Origin: a secondary endosymbiont of Ctenarytaina eucalypti
Lineage (GTDB): Bacteria; Pseudomonadota; Gammaproteobacteria; Enterobacterales; Enterobacteriaceae
DNA length: 64,000 nt
Reading direction: 5' to 3'
NCBI RefSeq assembly: GCF_000287335.1
Contig: NC_018419.1
Span: forward strand, 930,001 to 994,000
Shown: positions 9,652-20,559 of the stretch, in pieces
How positions within the stretch are numbered: position 1 is the stretch's first letter
How the letters are laid out: the number at the start of each line of letters is the position of its first letter
Made by a program: the position numbers and the translations under genes
Notes under the pieces: generated by a model
The model's database searches: none
Seen by the model: the letters and a program-made list of their open reading frames with translations, nothing else
Told to the model about the DNA's origin: nothing

Positions 9652-10628
9652 GCGCTCTCTTCTTGAGAAACTGAATCCCCTCATGTCTACCGACGAATAC
9701 AGTATACTGTCTTTTCTATAAAGAGCGCTTGATTAACCTGCCAGCTATAAGTGCTTATCGGAAGAAGAGGTCGTTCTATGTTTATAGTTTTTTGATGAGA
9801 ATACATGCATGAACAGGACACCACTCGCCTGATTGAGCAGGGCCTGCACAACTCTCTGCACGCGAAACAATACAATGGCTCTACTGGCAGTTATTATCGA
9901 TCGCCATCAACTATTAAACTCTTAAGCATTAAGAGTTACTGTTTAAGTCCCAAGCAGCATCGAGAAACATTATAACTTCTTCTAGGACCACAGTGAGCGG
10001 TAGGTAACGGTTAATATCTTTTCTACAGGCAACCTACTCACTCGTCTTTTATTGACAGAGCATTGACGCATGAAAAAACTAATGCGTAAAGCCGTGCAAT
10101 CAAAGCATGGCATTTCTCTTAGATCTATACCCTCGATTCTTCTAAAGATCAGAACACACATACAGCCTACACCCTTTAGATAGACTCATTATTAGGTTCA
10201 GCAGAAGCACTCTCGTGCTTTATATTTCCTAATCGATCACAGATAGTTATAAACCATGAGAGACTTTAAATGCATCAATGCAATTGAAAATAATAAATTG
10301 TTATTTTAATTAAAAATTTTTAACTGTTTATGATGCGTAATGCTGTCAATGTTGTTGTATTTAATTAGATTAATATAGCAGCGCACTATTGTCCGAGATT
10401 AAATAATTATTTAAAGTTAAAAATAATATATAAACTAACTATTCTGGCATAAGCCTGTATGAGAATATGCTCATGATCTCAACCTCGACTTTCTTACATA
10501 TGACCTAACTTTATAATTTTACTTTTCATTGATTAATCTGTTAACGAAAACGAGCACATATAATCAGTTTATTTAATCAGTGCCTTTCAAAATCACACGA
10601 TCCTAAATATAGGAGGAACACACACACT
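9652..10628. other. Expanded spacer between lpxH and purE
   Basis: About 1 kb where E. coli has almost none. A relatively GC-rich 56-codon frame at 9805-9975 (+) reads like protein at first (TTRLIEQGLHNSLHA) but is unrecognised. A perfect 9-bp stem with a 3-nt loop is at 9917-9937 and a 7-bp stem (one G-U) at 10091-10111. The remainder is AT-rich and featureless. Confidence 0.55.
10559..10564 (+). promoter_or_regulatory. Candidate -10 element upstream of purEK
   Basis: A perfect TATAAT lies 65 bp before purE, but there is no convincing -35 at normal spacing. The adjacent GAAAACGAG is reminiscent of half a PurR operator. The dyad needed for PurR binding is not visible, so purine repression may have been lost. 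Confidence 0.3.
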
Positions 10629-11138
10629 ATGCAGTGTAACCCAGCTACGGAAAAAATCGCGCTTATCATGGGTTCGCAAAGCGATTGGGGCACGCTACAA
10701 TGTGCTGCTGAAATTTTGACAGCTCTAAACGTTTCCTTTGATGCAGAAATTATTTCAGCTCACCGTACGCCTGATAAATTATTTTATTTTGCTGAGACGG
10801 CTGCTGAGAACGGTTATGCAATCATTATTGCCGGGGCGGGCGGGGCCGCGCATTTGCCTGGCATGCTGGCCTCTAAAACACTAGTGCCGGTACTGGGGGT
10901 GCCCGTGCAAAGCGGGGCGCTAGGGGGACTAGATAGTCTCTATTCCATTGTGCAAATGCCGTGCGGTATTCCAGTTGGCACATTGGGCATCGGTACTGCC
11001 GGCGCTACCAACGCCGCCCTGCTAGGTGCCCAGATTTTAGCCCTACATGACGCGCCATTAGCGATTCGTTTAAGCCAGTGGCGCCGCCGACAAACCAATG
11101 AGGTACTGAGTCATTCAGATCCTCAGGGGGGGGTATGA
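10629..11138 (+). CDS. purE: N5-carboxyaminoimidazole ribonucleotide mutase
   Basis: Converts N5-CAIR to CAIR in de novo purine synthesis, acting directly after PurK. The product has 169 aa, the same as E. coli. Active-site residues are at E. coli numbers: S16 and D19 in GSQSDW, H45 and R46 in SAHRTPDK; the [11 protein letters not shown] loop is intact. A strong AGGAGG lies about 12 nt before the ATG. The last codons contain a run of eight G (11126-11133) that also serves as the purK Shine-Dalgarno, and the stop overlaps the purK start by 4 bp, implying translational coupling. Confidence 0.98.
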   Translation: MQCNPATEKIALIMGSQSDWGTLQCAAEILTALNVSFDAEIISAHRTPDKLFYFAETAAENGYAIIIAGAGGAAHLPGMLASKTLVPVLGVPVQSGALGGLDSLYSIVQMPCGIPVGTLGIGTAGATNAALLGAQILALHDAPLAIRLSQWRRRQTNEVLSHSDPQGGV

Positions 11139-12205
11139 AGCCAGTCTATGTCCTTGGGACGGGTCAACTAGGTCGCATGCTACGACAAGCTGGTGAGCCC
11201 CTGGGTATTACAGTGTGCCAGGTTGGGATAGATGCCGCACCCTCGGACATTCCTTTCAGGAACGCCGTGATTACTAATGAAATAGAGCAATGGTCGGCAA
11301 CCGATCTCACCCGTAAATTAACACGTCATCCTAATTTTATTAATCGTCATATCTTTCCGAGGCTAGCTGATCGGCTTATGCAAAAACAGTTTCTAGATCA
11401 GCTATGTTTATCAACAGCCCCCTGGGTGCTGTTGATAAGGGATAATCAATGGCCGGAGGTGTTTATCTCCTTCGATGATCTAGCCATCGTAAAGCGTCGG
11501 GAAGGTAGCTATGATGGTCGCGGCCAATGGCAGATCAAGCCGGGGTGGCAGGATACCCTACCACAGGATTGCTACGGCCACTGCATCGTCGAGAAAGGTA
11601 TTCACTTTGACGAGGAAGTATCGTTAGTGGGCGCACGGTCTGCTGATGGCACCCAAGTCTTTTATCCTCTGACCTATAATTTTCATCAAACTGGCATTCT
11701 ACGTGCCAGCGTCGCGTTTCCCTTACAAGATAGCTGCCTGCAGACGCAAGCAGAAAACATGCTCAGCAGGATCTTAGATGAGCTTGAGTATGTCGGTGTG
11801 ATGGCGATGGAATGCTTTATTGTCGGAAAGAAGCTGATTATCAATGAACTAGCTCCGCGGGTGCACAACAGTGGCCATTGGACGCAAAATGGTGCCTCTA
11901 TCAGTCAATTTGAACTACATTTGCGCGCTATTTTAGAACTACCGCTACCTATACCCGTCGTTAGCGCTCCTGCAGCCATGGTAAATATCATAGGAAATGG
12001 TATTAATACCGCCTGGCTGGAAGACCCATTAGTACATTTACACTGGTATGATAAGGAAGTATACGCTGGACGAAAAGTCGGGCATGTTAACCTGACCCAC
12101 CCTGATAGAATCACACTTAGCAGCAGTCTGCAGAAATTAGCAAAACTACTACCAAAAGAATATCAACCTGGGGTCTATTGGGCAAAGCAGAAGCAGACAG
12201 GTTGA
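11135..12205 (+). CDS. purK: N5-carboxyaminoimidazole ribonucleotide synthase
   Basis: ATP-grasp enzyme that carboxylates AIR with bicarbonate to give N5-CAIR, the substrate of PurE. The product has 356 aa (E. coli 355). The N-terminal GTGQLGRML nucleotide fold, the [15 protein letters not shown]-grasp loop and the [14 protein letters not shown] signature are present. It overlaps purE by ATGA, as in E. coli. A spacer of 1.3 kb follows, without a clear terminator. Confidence 0.98.
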   Translation: MKPVYVLGTGQLGRMLRQAGEPLGITVCQVGIDAAPSDIPFRNAVITNEIEQWSATDLTRKLTRHPNFINRHIFPRLADRLMQKQFLDQLCLSTAPWVLLIRDNQWPEVFISFDDLAIVKRREGSYDGRGQWQIKPGWQDTLPQDCYGHCIVEKGIHFDEEVSLVGARSADGTQVFYPLTYNFHQTGILRASVAFPLQDSCLQTQAENMLSRILDELEYVGVMAMECFIVGKKLIINELAPRVHNSGHWTQNGASISQFELHLRAILELPLPIPVVSAPAAMVNIIGNGINTAWLEDPLVHLHWYDKEVYAGRKVGHVNLTHPDRITLSSSLQKLAKLLPKEYQPGVYWAKQKQTG

Positions 12206-13555
12206 AACAAGAGGTGGCTCTCTCTTTCTGCGAACGATTGATAATACATCTACACCTTGCGGATGACATGCGAGCTGACGTAGCAACTAAACGGCTCTCT
12301 AAGCCTGCTGGCAGGGCTCGGGCTATGACTCCGTCTTCATAAGGACCATATGTCGAAAATGTTCGTTATACATGAGAAGATAAGCAACGATACATTCGTC
12401 AACATGCCTACAGGCGCATAGCCAGCAAGGTAGGTGTTCTGGAACATCATTAAAGGTGTATCGGAACGTAACCCTTGGAGCGGTATAAAACAAAGCGACG
12501 CCTTATAGATCATTGATATGATAAAAAAGCTATTAGCGATGATAATCGTCTTCATTATCGACAATAGATTCCTCAAAGACTCGCACGAGGAATTGATAGG
12601 TACTGCAATGGCCTTAATTAAACCCAGCAGGGCTTATAAAGCATGAAATACTATATTGTGGCGCAGTTATTATGCAATGCAGCAGCTATTTCCTATGCTT
12701 AATAAAAACAATCGAGTACAGTAATTGAAAAAATTCGTTACCTCCCCCGACCCTCCAACCGCCATCTACAGCACACCCACCTACTACATCATCGATGCTA
12801 TAGTACTATAGTCTTATCTGGGCATAACAGAAGTCTGTCACGCTGCAAACAAGCGGTGATCTTTTTTTACTAATGCCAGTCTCATTCTGCCTGCACGCGG
12901 TTAGAGAGAGGCGATGTTGTTGGTGCTTTTCATAAATAATGGAAACCATGCTTCTAAACTTTAGAATTGCTATACACATAATATGTGAAAACAAAGTTTG
13001 TAATCTGGTGGCGTGTTGATTTTATCAAAATACCACAGCCATGAATAATCAGTATCCATTTGGCGGTCACTATGCCTAAAAAAGTAAAGGGATTACAACC
13101 GCTTGCTTCCATAAAATAACTCTTCTGCACTGCCGTACATTTCTAGATGCGAAGTTGCATTTGTATCAGTCTTCTTAAATAAGAATGATGTTATCATGAC
13201 TTTTCAGTTACCCGATGAATCACTGTGACCGACAGTCATGCAGTTAGAATGCATGAGTAGCTGATACGCTTGAGATAACACACATGTCCTGCCTAAAAAT
13301 TTATACTATGGAAAATGTGACTGTTATTTAGAAAGCTTCTAAAACACCACGTTGATATTTTTATATACCATGCTACGTTCTAATTTCGATGGCGCTTAAT
13401 CTCTTACGTTGTTAGAGTATCAACAATACCATTCAATGCAACTAATATTAACTTTCAAATTTTAACAAGAGTAACCCGCTAACATCTTCCAACTGTTTAT
13501 ATTTTTCTACACTGCCTGAATATACAAAAATAACAACAATAGGGATTAGCTGATA
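12206..13555. other. Intergenic region between purK and ubiF
   Basis: The first 100 bp (12210-12320) are GC-richer, with a stop-free minus-strand frame, and could be the residue of a lost gene. It is not identifiable. The rest is AT-rich with no supported feature. The boundary joins two segments that are far apart in E. coli, so it is probably a rearrangement junction. Confidence 0.5.
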
Positions 13556-14740
13556 ATGAAAAGCACTGAAACAGCATGCTATGAGGTAGTCGTGAGTGGC
13601 AGCGGCATAGTAGGTGCGACGCTTGCCTTGACCTTAGCCTTGGCGAGATTTCGAGTGCTGGTTGTTGACTCAAGGCTTCCAGAATCCTTATCGGATGAGT
13701 TGACACCTGATTTACGCGTGTCGGCTATGAGCTGTGCTTCAGTAGCGCTACTGCGCCGTATCAAAGCCTGGCAACGTATTGGTGATCGTTTCTGCTCACC
13801 ATACCGCCGACTAGAAACCTGGGAATGGCCGTCCTCACGAGTTGTGTTTGATTCCGCCTCCTTAAACCTTCCAGAGCTGGGTTTTATTGTAGAGAACTCT
13901 AGACTTCAGAGGGCGCTTTGGCAGGGATTTGCCACCTGCGATACACTAGACTTCCGTTGCCCAGACACCCTCAAGAGCATGATTTATGAGGATGGGCACT
14001 GGCGCTTGACGCTTAGTGACAACACTAGCATTATTAGCCAAGTCTTGGTAGGCGCCGATGGGTCAGAGTCTTGGATACGGCGGCAAGCATGTATTGGAGT
14101 TAGCGGCTGGCAGTACCGGCAATCCTGTCTTCTTCTCAATGTAGAAACTCTAGATCCAAAAAAGGATGTCGCCTGGCAAGCTGTGCATGCTTCCGGGCCG
14201 CGCGCATTTTTGCCGCTCTATGGTAGATGGGCGTCTCTTGTATGGTATGACAAGGCTTCACGTATTCGTCAACTAGAAACACTCTCTCGGCCGTTGCTAA
14301 CGAAAGAAGTGCGGGAGGCCTTTCCCTATCGGCTCGGGGAGTTTACGCTACATAATTCGGCATCATTTCCCCTGACACGCCGACATGCCAGGGAATATGT
14401 CAAGCCAGGGCTGGCGCTGATCGGGGATGCTGCGCACACTCTGAATCCACTGGCCGGACAAGGAGCCAATCTCGGGTTGCGTGATGCTCAGGCTTTAGCA
14501 GAGGTATTAATTGACGCTCGAAATCATGGCGAGCCCTGGGATACGCTTCCAATATTACAACGTTATCAGCAACAGCGCCGTGGCCATAATTTCATGATGC
14601 AAGCTAGTATAGATACGTTTTATGCGGTATTTAGTAATGATTTGCCGCCCATCAAGATTGCGCGAAATCTCGGCCTAATGCTCGTTCAGCGCACACCTAA
14701 GTTTAAGCAGTGGCTATTACGTTACGCGATGGGAATATGA
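13556..14740 (+). CDS. ubiF: 2-octaprenyl-3-methyl-6-methoxy-1,4-benzoquinol hydroxylase
   Basis: FAD-dependent monooxygenase adding the C6 (UbiF) hydroxyl in ubiquinone synthesis; it needs O2. The product has 394 aa (E. coli 391). The Rossmann GxGxxG is at G15-G20, a VGADGS motif at about 165-170, and the second FAD motif GDAAHTLNPLAGQG near 290-303. Distinctive UbiF stretches (YRRLETWEW, GPRAFLPL, SLVWYD) separate it from the paralogues UbiH and VisC/UbiI. It indicates respiration with ubiquinone, consistent with the complete ATP synthase. It stands alone; the neighbouring tRNA cluster and miaB of E. coli are absent. Confidence 0.95.
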   Translation: MKSTETACYEVVVSGSGIVGATLALTLALARFRVLVVDSRLPESLSDELTPDLRVSAMSCASVALLRRIKAWQRIGDRFCSPYRRLETWEWPSSRVVFDSASLNLPELGFIVENSRLQRALWQGFATCDTLDFRCPDTLKSMIYEDGHWRLTLSDNTSIISQVLVGADGSESWIRRQACIGVSGWQYRQSCLLLNVETLDPKKDVAWQAVHASGPRAFLPLYGRWASLVWYDKASRIRQLETLSRPLLTKEVREAFPYRLGEFTLHNSASFPLTRRHAREYVKPGLALIGDAAHTLNPLAGQGANLGLRDAQALAEVLIDARNHGEPWDTLPILQRYQQQRRGHNFMMQASIDTFYAVFSNDLPPIKIARNLGLMLVQRTPKFKQWLLRYAMGI

Positions 14741-16015
14741 ACACCTGCCTATAAAGTGTTTCTGACGCCGTATTGCACACCTTTAAAGATATATTTTGCA
14801 AAAGCAAACTCCATGATGCCTCACGGTAAACGATAAAAATTTATTTTATTTCCAAGCGTTTTCATTTTATTTTATCTCGCTGATTAACTGGTGATTAATA
14901 AAAACGTGGCATGCGTGATGAGGTCGTGCATTACATGCAATGGTCTTGTCTCACTATAACTAAGTTTTTTTTGAAAAAACATTCCTTGTTAGTAAATTAA
15001 CAGCTCAACTCATGAGCTTCATGTTAATAAATAGTCGTCATGTCTCAACAGCACCGTGACGTTATCTGCTCTACTCCTCTATTGACTTATAAACTCTCTT
15101 AAAGCAGCGCGACCCTTTAAAAGAAATCAATAGAATTGATAAATACGTCGGCTATTGCTACATAAAAATAGATAACTGCTCTTGCATGATTGGGCATAAT
15201 TTTACTACTCACATCAGACAATCATCATAGTGCTAAGCATACAATGGGCATTTCAACTTATGACGAAGGAAGCTAAAGTAGTTTTTAGTCCTATGCTTAC
15301 AGTTGATCTCGCTAACGCTAGGATACTTACAGGATCCCTGATTTAGAAAGAGAAGCAATAAACTCTATTACATCATAAACATATCAATAGATAACGCAGT
15401 TTCACTGTTATCTCATAGATAAAAAATCTTCAATGATTGTTATAAAAAAACCTTCAACATCTAGAACTAGAATATCGAGCAACGCAAAAAATGCCATCAG
15501 CTCTATCTGATGGTAGAGAGTGTGATGCACGGAATAATCTCTGCACCTCCTTGCCGAACAGCCCGAAGGCCCGGCTTGGAGCCATCACCACATAGTTAAA
15601 CATAAGCACCCAGAAGGCACTTGTATTCCCAGAAAAAACAGTCAGTGATTAGCGACATCTGCTACATACAGCAGCTATATTCCTGCGCGCAGTACTTATA
15701 GGCAGTCCCCTACATCGGAATGATTATGCTACGCCAGTAAATGATCGACGTTAAGAGTAAAAAGCGTAATTTAATTAATGTGTTAAGAGTAAAAAACCGA
15801 CTGCATTTCGTCACAATAGCCCGAGTGCCTAATAAAACCGTTTGTGACGTAAACTACCTAAAAATATTTCATCTACTCCTCGGGTAATACATTTCCAATA
15901 GAAACTGTCTTTCGTATAATAAACACTGTTTTTATTATCTCATCATTAGACCCGGTGTGACGTGTTTCTAATGGTCTGTGCACGTTCATTCTTCTTTTGT
16001 TTCGGAGCACAAGCA
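14741..16015. other. Intergenic region between ubiF and tolQ
   Basis: No intact gene; the E. coli neighbours (tRNA cluster, miaB, ybgC) are not seen. A 7-bp stem with 6-nt loop (CCATCAG) is at 15494-15513. A GC-richer island at about 15535-15640 has an open minus-strand frame reading FWVLMFNYVVMAPS, which looks like a membrane-protein scrap but is not identified. Confidence 0.5.
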
Positions 16016-16702
16016 GTGACTGATATGAACCTCTTTGATCTTTTTCTAAAAGCAGGCTTTTTAGTAAAATGCGTTATACTCATTTTAATTTTTTTTTCTA
16101 TCGTTTCCTGGGCGATTATTATGCAGCGTTGGCGTGTTCTTGTCTCTGCCACACGTGAATCAGTAACCTTTGAAGATAAATTCTGGTCTGGCATCGAATT
16201 GTCCCGCTTGTATCAGGAAAGCCTGACGCGCCGGGACAATTTAAGCGGCTTGGAGCGGATTTTTTACTCTGGCTTTAAGGAGTTTGCACGCCTGCATCGT
16301 GCGAATAGCAGGGCCTCCTCATCGGTGGTAAAGGGCGCCTCCCGTGCCATGCGTATATCCATGAATCGTGAAGTAGAAGCTTTGGAAACTCATGTTTCAT
16401 TTCTCGGCACGATCGGTTCCATCAGTCCATATGTCGGTCTTTTCGGTACAGTGTGGGGCATTATGAATGCTTTTGTTGGGCTAGGCGGTGTCAAGCAGGC
16501 CACGCTGCAGATGATAGCGCCTGGAATAGCTGAAGCACTGATCGCTACGACCATCGGTCTGTTCACAGCCATTCCCGCAGTCATAGGCTCTAATCACCTG
16601 ACCCTTCGGGTCAATAAGATTGCACAGAGGTACGATAACTTTACAGAAGAATTTATCGCTATCCTGCACCGTCAGGCGTTCGCCGGCGATAGCCCCAAAT
16701 AA
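16016..16702 (+). CDS. tolQ: Tol-Pal system inner-membrane protein TolQ (GTG start)
   Basis: Proton-channel subunit that, with TolR, energises TolA for outer-membrane constriction at division. The GTG at 16016 gives 228 aa (E. coli 230) starting (V)[13 protein letters not shown] as in E. coli, with GGAG about 10 nt upstream; the open frame running back to 15962 lacks homology. The N-terminal membrane helix (about 15-38) and two C-terminal helices around [20 protein letters not shown] and [16 protein letters not shown] are conserved. First gene of tolQRAB. Confidence 0.97.
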   Translation: MTDMNLFDLFLKAGFLVKCVILILIFFSIVSWAIIMQRWRVLVSATRESVTFEDKFWSGIELSRLYQESLTRRDNLSGLERIFYSGFKEFARLHRANSRASSSVVKGASRAMRISMNREVEALETHVSFLGTIGSISPYVGLFGTVWGIMNAFVGLGGVKQATLQMIAPGIAEALIATTIGLFTAIPAVIGSNHLTLRVNKIAQRYDNFTEEFIAILHRQAFAGDSPK

Positions 16703-16717
16703 GCAGGAAATAATATT

Positions 16718-17140
16718 TTGTCTAGAAAACGTTTTCACGGCACCATCAAGTCCGAAATTAACATCGTCCCCTTGCTCGATGTACTGCTAGTACTGGTGTT
16801 AATATTTATGGCAACAGCACCAGTGATTACGCAGAGTGTTGAGGTAAATTTGCCGGATTCAACCGACTCTAGGATCGTCGGTCAGGACGAAAATCCGACA
16901 ATCATCGTTGAAGTGACGGGGATCGGGCAATACAACCTCATGGTAGATCAGCGCCGCCAAGAAAACTTGTCATCTGAAAAGATTTTTTCCGAGGTACAGG
17001 CCCATATAACCACTAACACTAAGACGGTGTTTTTGATAGGCGGCGCCAAGGAGGTACCGTATGATGGGATCATAAAGGCATTAAACTTACTACATCGGGC
17101 TGGCGCACATTCAGTAGGTCTGATGACGCGTCCTATATGA
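16718..17140 (+). CDS. tolR: Tol-Pal system protein TolR (TTG start)
   Basis: Inner-membrane partner of TolQ with one transmembrane helix and a periplasmic domain. The product has 140 aa (E. coli 142). The helix begins NIVPLLDVLLVLVLIF and holds the proton-carrying Asp near residue 22. The periplasmic end VFLIGGAKEVPYDGIIKAL is conserved. The only start fitting the family length is TTG at 16718, preceded by AGGA at about 12 nt. It lies 15 bp after tolQ. Confidence 0.96.
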   Translation: MSRKRFHGTIKSEINIVPLLDVLLVLVLIFMATAPVITQSVEVNLPDSTDSRIVGQDENPTIIVEVTGIGQYNLMVDQRRQENLSSEKIFSEVQAHITTNTKTVFLIGGAKEVPYDGIIKALNLLHRAGAHSVGLMTRPI

Positions 17141-17198
17141 CACATACCCTTATGACACGCGTTATTATCAGCCGACCTCATTTTGGGAATCGACTTTT

Positions 17199-18005
17199 TT
17201 GAAGGTCATTACACAGAACAACACACTTAAACGTGCAATGATGCTATCTTTCGCACTTCATTTCCTGCTGAGCGGCCTCCTGATCTGGGGCTCGATGTCT
17301 AATCCAAAAGAATCTAGACAAGGCGGTAACGGAGACTATATTGATGCTGTAATAGTCGATACCAATGCTGTAATGCAGCATTATAACCGTCAAGAACAGC
17401 CGTCTCTCAGCGTCTGTGAGAAACAACCTTTTTCCGCGAAGAGCGGAGCCGAAACGCAACAACAGGATTTCACTCGAACAACAGCAAGACAGGTAAAATT
17501 CAAGAAGCGGCAGGATAAGACTGTCAGAACTCAACCCAAAACCAAGACTCAGGCCGAGGAGGAGGTAAAAAATAATATTACCTCGATTGAGAAATACACG
17601 ACCGTGCAAACTGCCACATGGCCTAAAGATATCGATGCCTTGCTGAACGCCCTTACAGATATTAAGAACGCACCCAACGACAGCATATTCGAAGAAGGGC
17701 GAGCAGAGGAAGGTCGGCAACACCGTCGCGACAAGCAAGCCATGATCGACTCCTACGCAGCGGAGATACGGCAGGCTATCCAGAAAAAATTCTATGACTA
17801 TAGAGCCTATAGAGGTAAAACCTGTGACATCCGCTTTAAATTAGCTTCAGACGGTCTTTTGATATCGGTCAATGCCATTGGAGGTGACCCGGAACTATGC
17901 CAAGCTTCGCTCTCTGCAGCGAAATTAGCAAATATCCCCCCTCCACCTAATCAGGCGATATATAAAGCTGCCAAAGAAGGTAGGATAATCTTTAGGCCAG
18001 AATAA
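17199..18005 (+). CDS. tolA: Tol-Pal system protein TolA (TTG start, shortened domain II)
   Basis: Inner-membrane rod reaching across the periplasm to Pal and TolB. The product has 268 aa, versus 421 in E. coli. Domain I keeps the membrane helix with the S17/H21 pair (E. coli S18/H22) that contacts TolQR, and the following IDAV.VD motif. Domain III is complete: YAAEIRQAIQKKFYD, GKTCDIRFKL and DPELCQ retain both disulfide cysteines, and the end is FRPE. The missing length is all in domain II, which has lost the KAAAE-rich repeats and is now about 130 residues of lysine/glutamine/threonine-rich helix. The start is TTG at 17199. Confidence 0.93.
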   Translation: MKVITQNNTLKRAMMLSFALHFLLSGLLIWGSMSNPKESRQGGNGDYIDAVIVDTNAVMQHYNRQEQPSLSVCEKQPFSAKSGAETQQQDFTRTTARQVKFKKRQDKTVRTQPKTKTQAEEEVKNNITSIEKYTTVQTATWPKDIDALLNALTDIKNAPNDSIFEEGRAEEGRQHRRDKQAMIDSYAAEIRQAIQKKFYDYRAYRGKTCDIRFKLASDGLLISVNAIGGDPELCQASLSAAKLANIPPPPNQAIYKAAKEGRIIFRPE

Positions 18006-18094
18006 AATGCTTTTGTGAAACTTTAGTGTCATCTATACAGTCTGCTTTAGTTTAAATGTTTTTTATAATTTATTTAAAGTAAAGATATAAGGGC

Positions 18095-18125
18095 TTGTAA
18101 CCCGATTCCTTTACAATGCTATAAT
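18095..18125 (+). promoter_or_regulatory. Candidate promoter for tolB
   Basis: TTGTAA (18095-18100) and a perfect TATAAT (18120-18125) are separated by 19 bp, in the 157-bp gap before tolB. This would let tolB be transcribed independently of tolQRA. Confidence 0.4.
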
Positions 18126-18162
18126 TGTATTAGCCGACCCTATCGTTGGTTTAGGAGATAAA

Positions 18163-19458
18163 ATGCATCAGGTATTACGAGCGGTGTTAAGTGTTGTATT
18201 TTTTTTATGGACTTCGGTACTGCAGGCGGAAGTGCAGCTTTTAATCACCCAGGGGACGGAATCGGCCCGACCCATTGGGGTAGTACCGTTTCAATGGAAT
18301 GGGCCGGGTGCTGCGCCTGAAAATATTGCCGGTATTATCATTAATGACCTACGCAACAGCGGTAAGTTTGCTCCTCTAGACACTACCCGCCTACCACAGC
18401 AGCCAACTACCGCATCAGAAGTCACCCCAATCACCTGGACGGCAAGTGGCATTGACGAGGTGATCGTTGGTAAAATACAGCCAAGTGCAGACGGTGACTA
18501 CATAATCTCTTATCAGTTAGTAGATACCTCAAAAAGTCCTGGTGCGATTTTAGCGCAAAACCAATTCACAGTGGCCCGGAAATGGCTGCGCTGGGCAGCG
18601 CATACTATTAGTGATGATAGTTTTGAACAGTTAACGGGAATAAAAGGCGCGTTCCGCACGCGTATCGCTTATGTAGCAAAAACTAACGACGCGCACTTTC
18701 CATATGAATTGCGCATAGCTGATTATGATGGTTATAATGAAACGCAGGCAAACTGCTCACCTCAACCACTCATGTCTCCGGCCTGGTCCCCTGATGGGGC
18801 GAAGCTAGCGTACGTTACCTTTGCAAGCGGACGCGCAGAATTGGTTGTTCAGACTCTAGATAGCGGCGCTGTTCATAAGGTTGCTAGTTTTCCGCGGCAT
18901 AACGGTGCGCCGGCCTTCTCGCCGGACGGAAATATGCTTGCTTTCGCTCTATCTAAAACGGGCAGCCTAAATTTGTATGTCATGGATTTAAGATCGCATA
19001 ATATTCGTCAGGTGACGGATGGTCGTAGCAATAATACAGAGCCGACTTGGTTCCCGGACAACCAGACGCTGGCGTATACCTCTGATCAAGGCGGCCGTCC
19101 TCAGGTGTATAAAATTAATATTAATGGCGGCACACCACAGCGCCTTTCTTGGGATGGCTACCAGAACCAAAATGTGAACGTTAGCTCAAATGGCGAGTTC
19201 CTAGCTATGGTCAGCAGCAATAAAGGCACGCAGCATATAGTAAAGCTCGATCTGCTAACAGGAAAACTACACGTATTGACAGATAGTATATTGGATGAGA
19301 CGCCTAGCATTTCTCCCAATTGCACAATGATTATCTACAGCACTTCTCAAGGGATAAGTTCTGAGTTAAAGCTAGTTTCTAGTAATGGGCAGTTTAAAAC
19401 GCGTCTTCCAGCAACTGATGGACACGTAAAATCTCCCGCCTGGTCACCATATCTGTAA
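18163..19458 (+). CDS. tolB: Tol-Pal system periplasmic beta-propeller protein TolB
   Basis: Periplasmic protein that binds Pal and TolA. The product has 431 aa (E. coli 430). A signal peptide ends at LQAEVQ (about residue 22), followed by the alpha/beta D1 domain and a six-bladed propeller with repeated SPDG/WSPDG motifs ([43 protein letters not shown]). The Shine-Dalgarno TAGGAG is well placed. It is unusual in that pal follows only after a 1.1-kb spacer. Confidence 0.97.
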   Translation: MHQVLRAVLSVVFFLWTSVLQAEVQLLITQGTESARPIGVVPFQWNGPGAAPENIAGIIINDLRNSGKFAPLDTTRLPQQPTTASEVTPITWTASGIDEVIVGKIQPSADGDYIISYQLVDTSKSPGAILAQNQFTVARKWLRWAAHTISDDSFEQLTGIKGAFRTRIAYVAKTNDAHFPYELRIADYDGYNETQANCSPQPLMSPAWSPDGAKLAYVTFASGRAELVVQTLDSGAVHKVASFPRHNGAPAFSPDGNMLAFALSKTGSLNLYVMDLRSHNIRQVTDGRSNNTEPTWFPDNQTLAYTSDQGGRPQVYKININGGTPQRLSWDGYQNQNVNVSSNGEFLAMVSSNKGTQHIVKLDLLTGKLHVLTDSILDETPSISPNCTMIIYSTSQGISSELKLVSSNGQFKTRLPATDGHVKSPAWSPYL

Positions 19459-20559
19459 GACATGGCTGTATTATTTTCAAGCATAAAAATCATATATCAT
19501 CATCAATGATGCTCACTGGATGCATATTAAAAATAGTGTTGATAAAAAAAGGTTTTAAATCAGTCATGCTCCCTCTCATAATAAGACCTTCAAGCAGCGC
19601 TGATCTCTAACCTTATAGGCTTAATCCATCAATTTTCATTGTTCCCCCTTACAAAGCAAAACTCCGATTGAATCGAGAAGGTCGCTATTTGTCTTTTTAG
19701 ATCGGGGCTTCCCATTATGTTGATAATAAAGTGAATATTAGGTCTCTTACAGAGCGCGTAAGCGGAATTTCTTGACTCGATCTTGAAACACACACATGCA
19801 TAAACTAAACGCTAAGATGCTTATATTATTTTTACGTAGACTGCACGTAAAAAAGCGACTCTTAGAGTTACAATATAATCTACGTCCTACTATGACTGGC
19901 CTATGTCTCATCATATTCGCTTAACAGAGTTAAGTCAAAGGGAACAGGAAAACCCAACATAAAAATCTAGAACAAGGTAAATTATATACCCTAAGCACCA
20001 TCAGGCCGTAAATACCTATATAGATAAAACTATCTGTACTGATTTATCAGAATCACAGTAGTCTAACAGATGCAACATCATTGATGATTAAATACAGAAA
20101 ACCTAACAGAAAATGTAACATATAAGTAGATCACCGGACATGCAATAGACATTTTTTAATAATCATTTATTAAGAGGCATTAGATACAGCCCATAAGCCC
20201 ACGCTGGGGGTGAAGTGTTAGTGATTCATGCTTCATGATACTATATGCGTGACTATGCGGTTAAAAATCAGCATTTGAGCCAAAGGTTGTATGATTAAAC
20301 AAGATCAGTGGCAACCAGCGCTTTATGAGCAAAGAGGAATGTGCCTGTTGAAAAGACCTGTGAGAGCTCTCATATGTTTACGTGATTATCGCGGGAAAGT
20401 AAAAAACTCTCGAGGCGTTGATAATGTTCAAGGCGCTTGAGTACAGATTAGCGCTACTATCGCGTAACGATAGCCCCGCTAGGGAACGGCTCTAAACAAA
20501 CTAAGTTGCTCAACAAAACACCTTATGCATGTAATTTTACACTATAAAAGGAATATAAA
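19459..20559. other. Expanded spacer splitting tolB from pal
   Basis: In E. coli this gap is a few tens of bases. Here it is 1.1 kb of AT-rich sequence without a recognisable gene or insertion sequence. The only structure noticed is a 6-bp stem (CTATCG/CGATAG) near 20457-20473. pal must either have its own promoter inside it or depend on long read-through. Confidence 0.6.

Noticed and set aside
12337-12576. 79-codon hydrophobic minus-strand frame between purK and ubiF
   Set aside because: Hydrophobicity follows from AT-rich codons; no start signal and no homology recognised.
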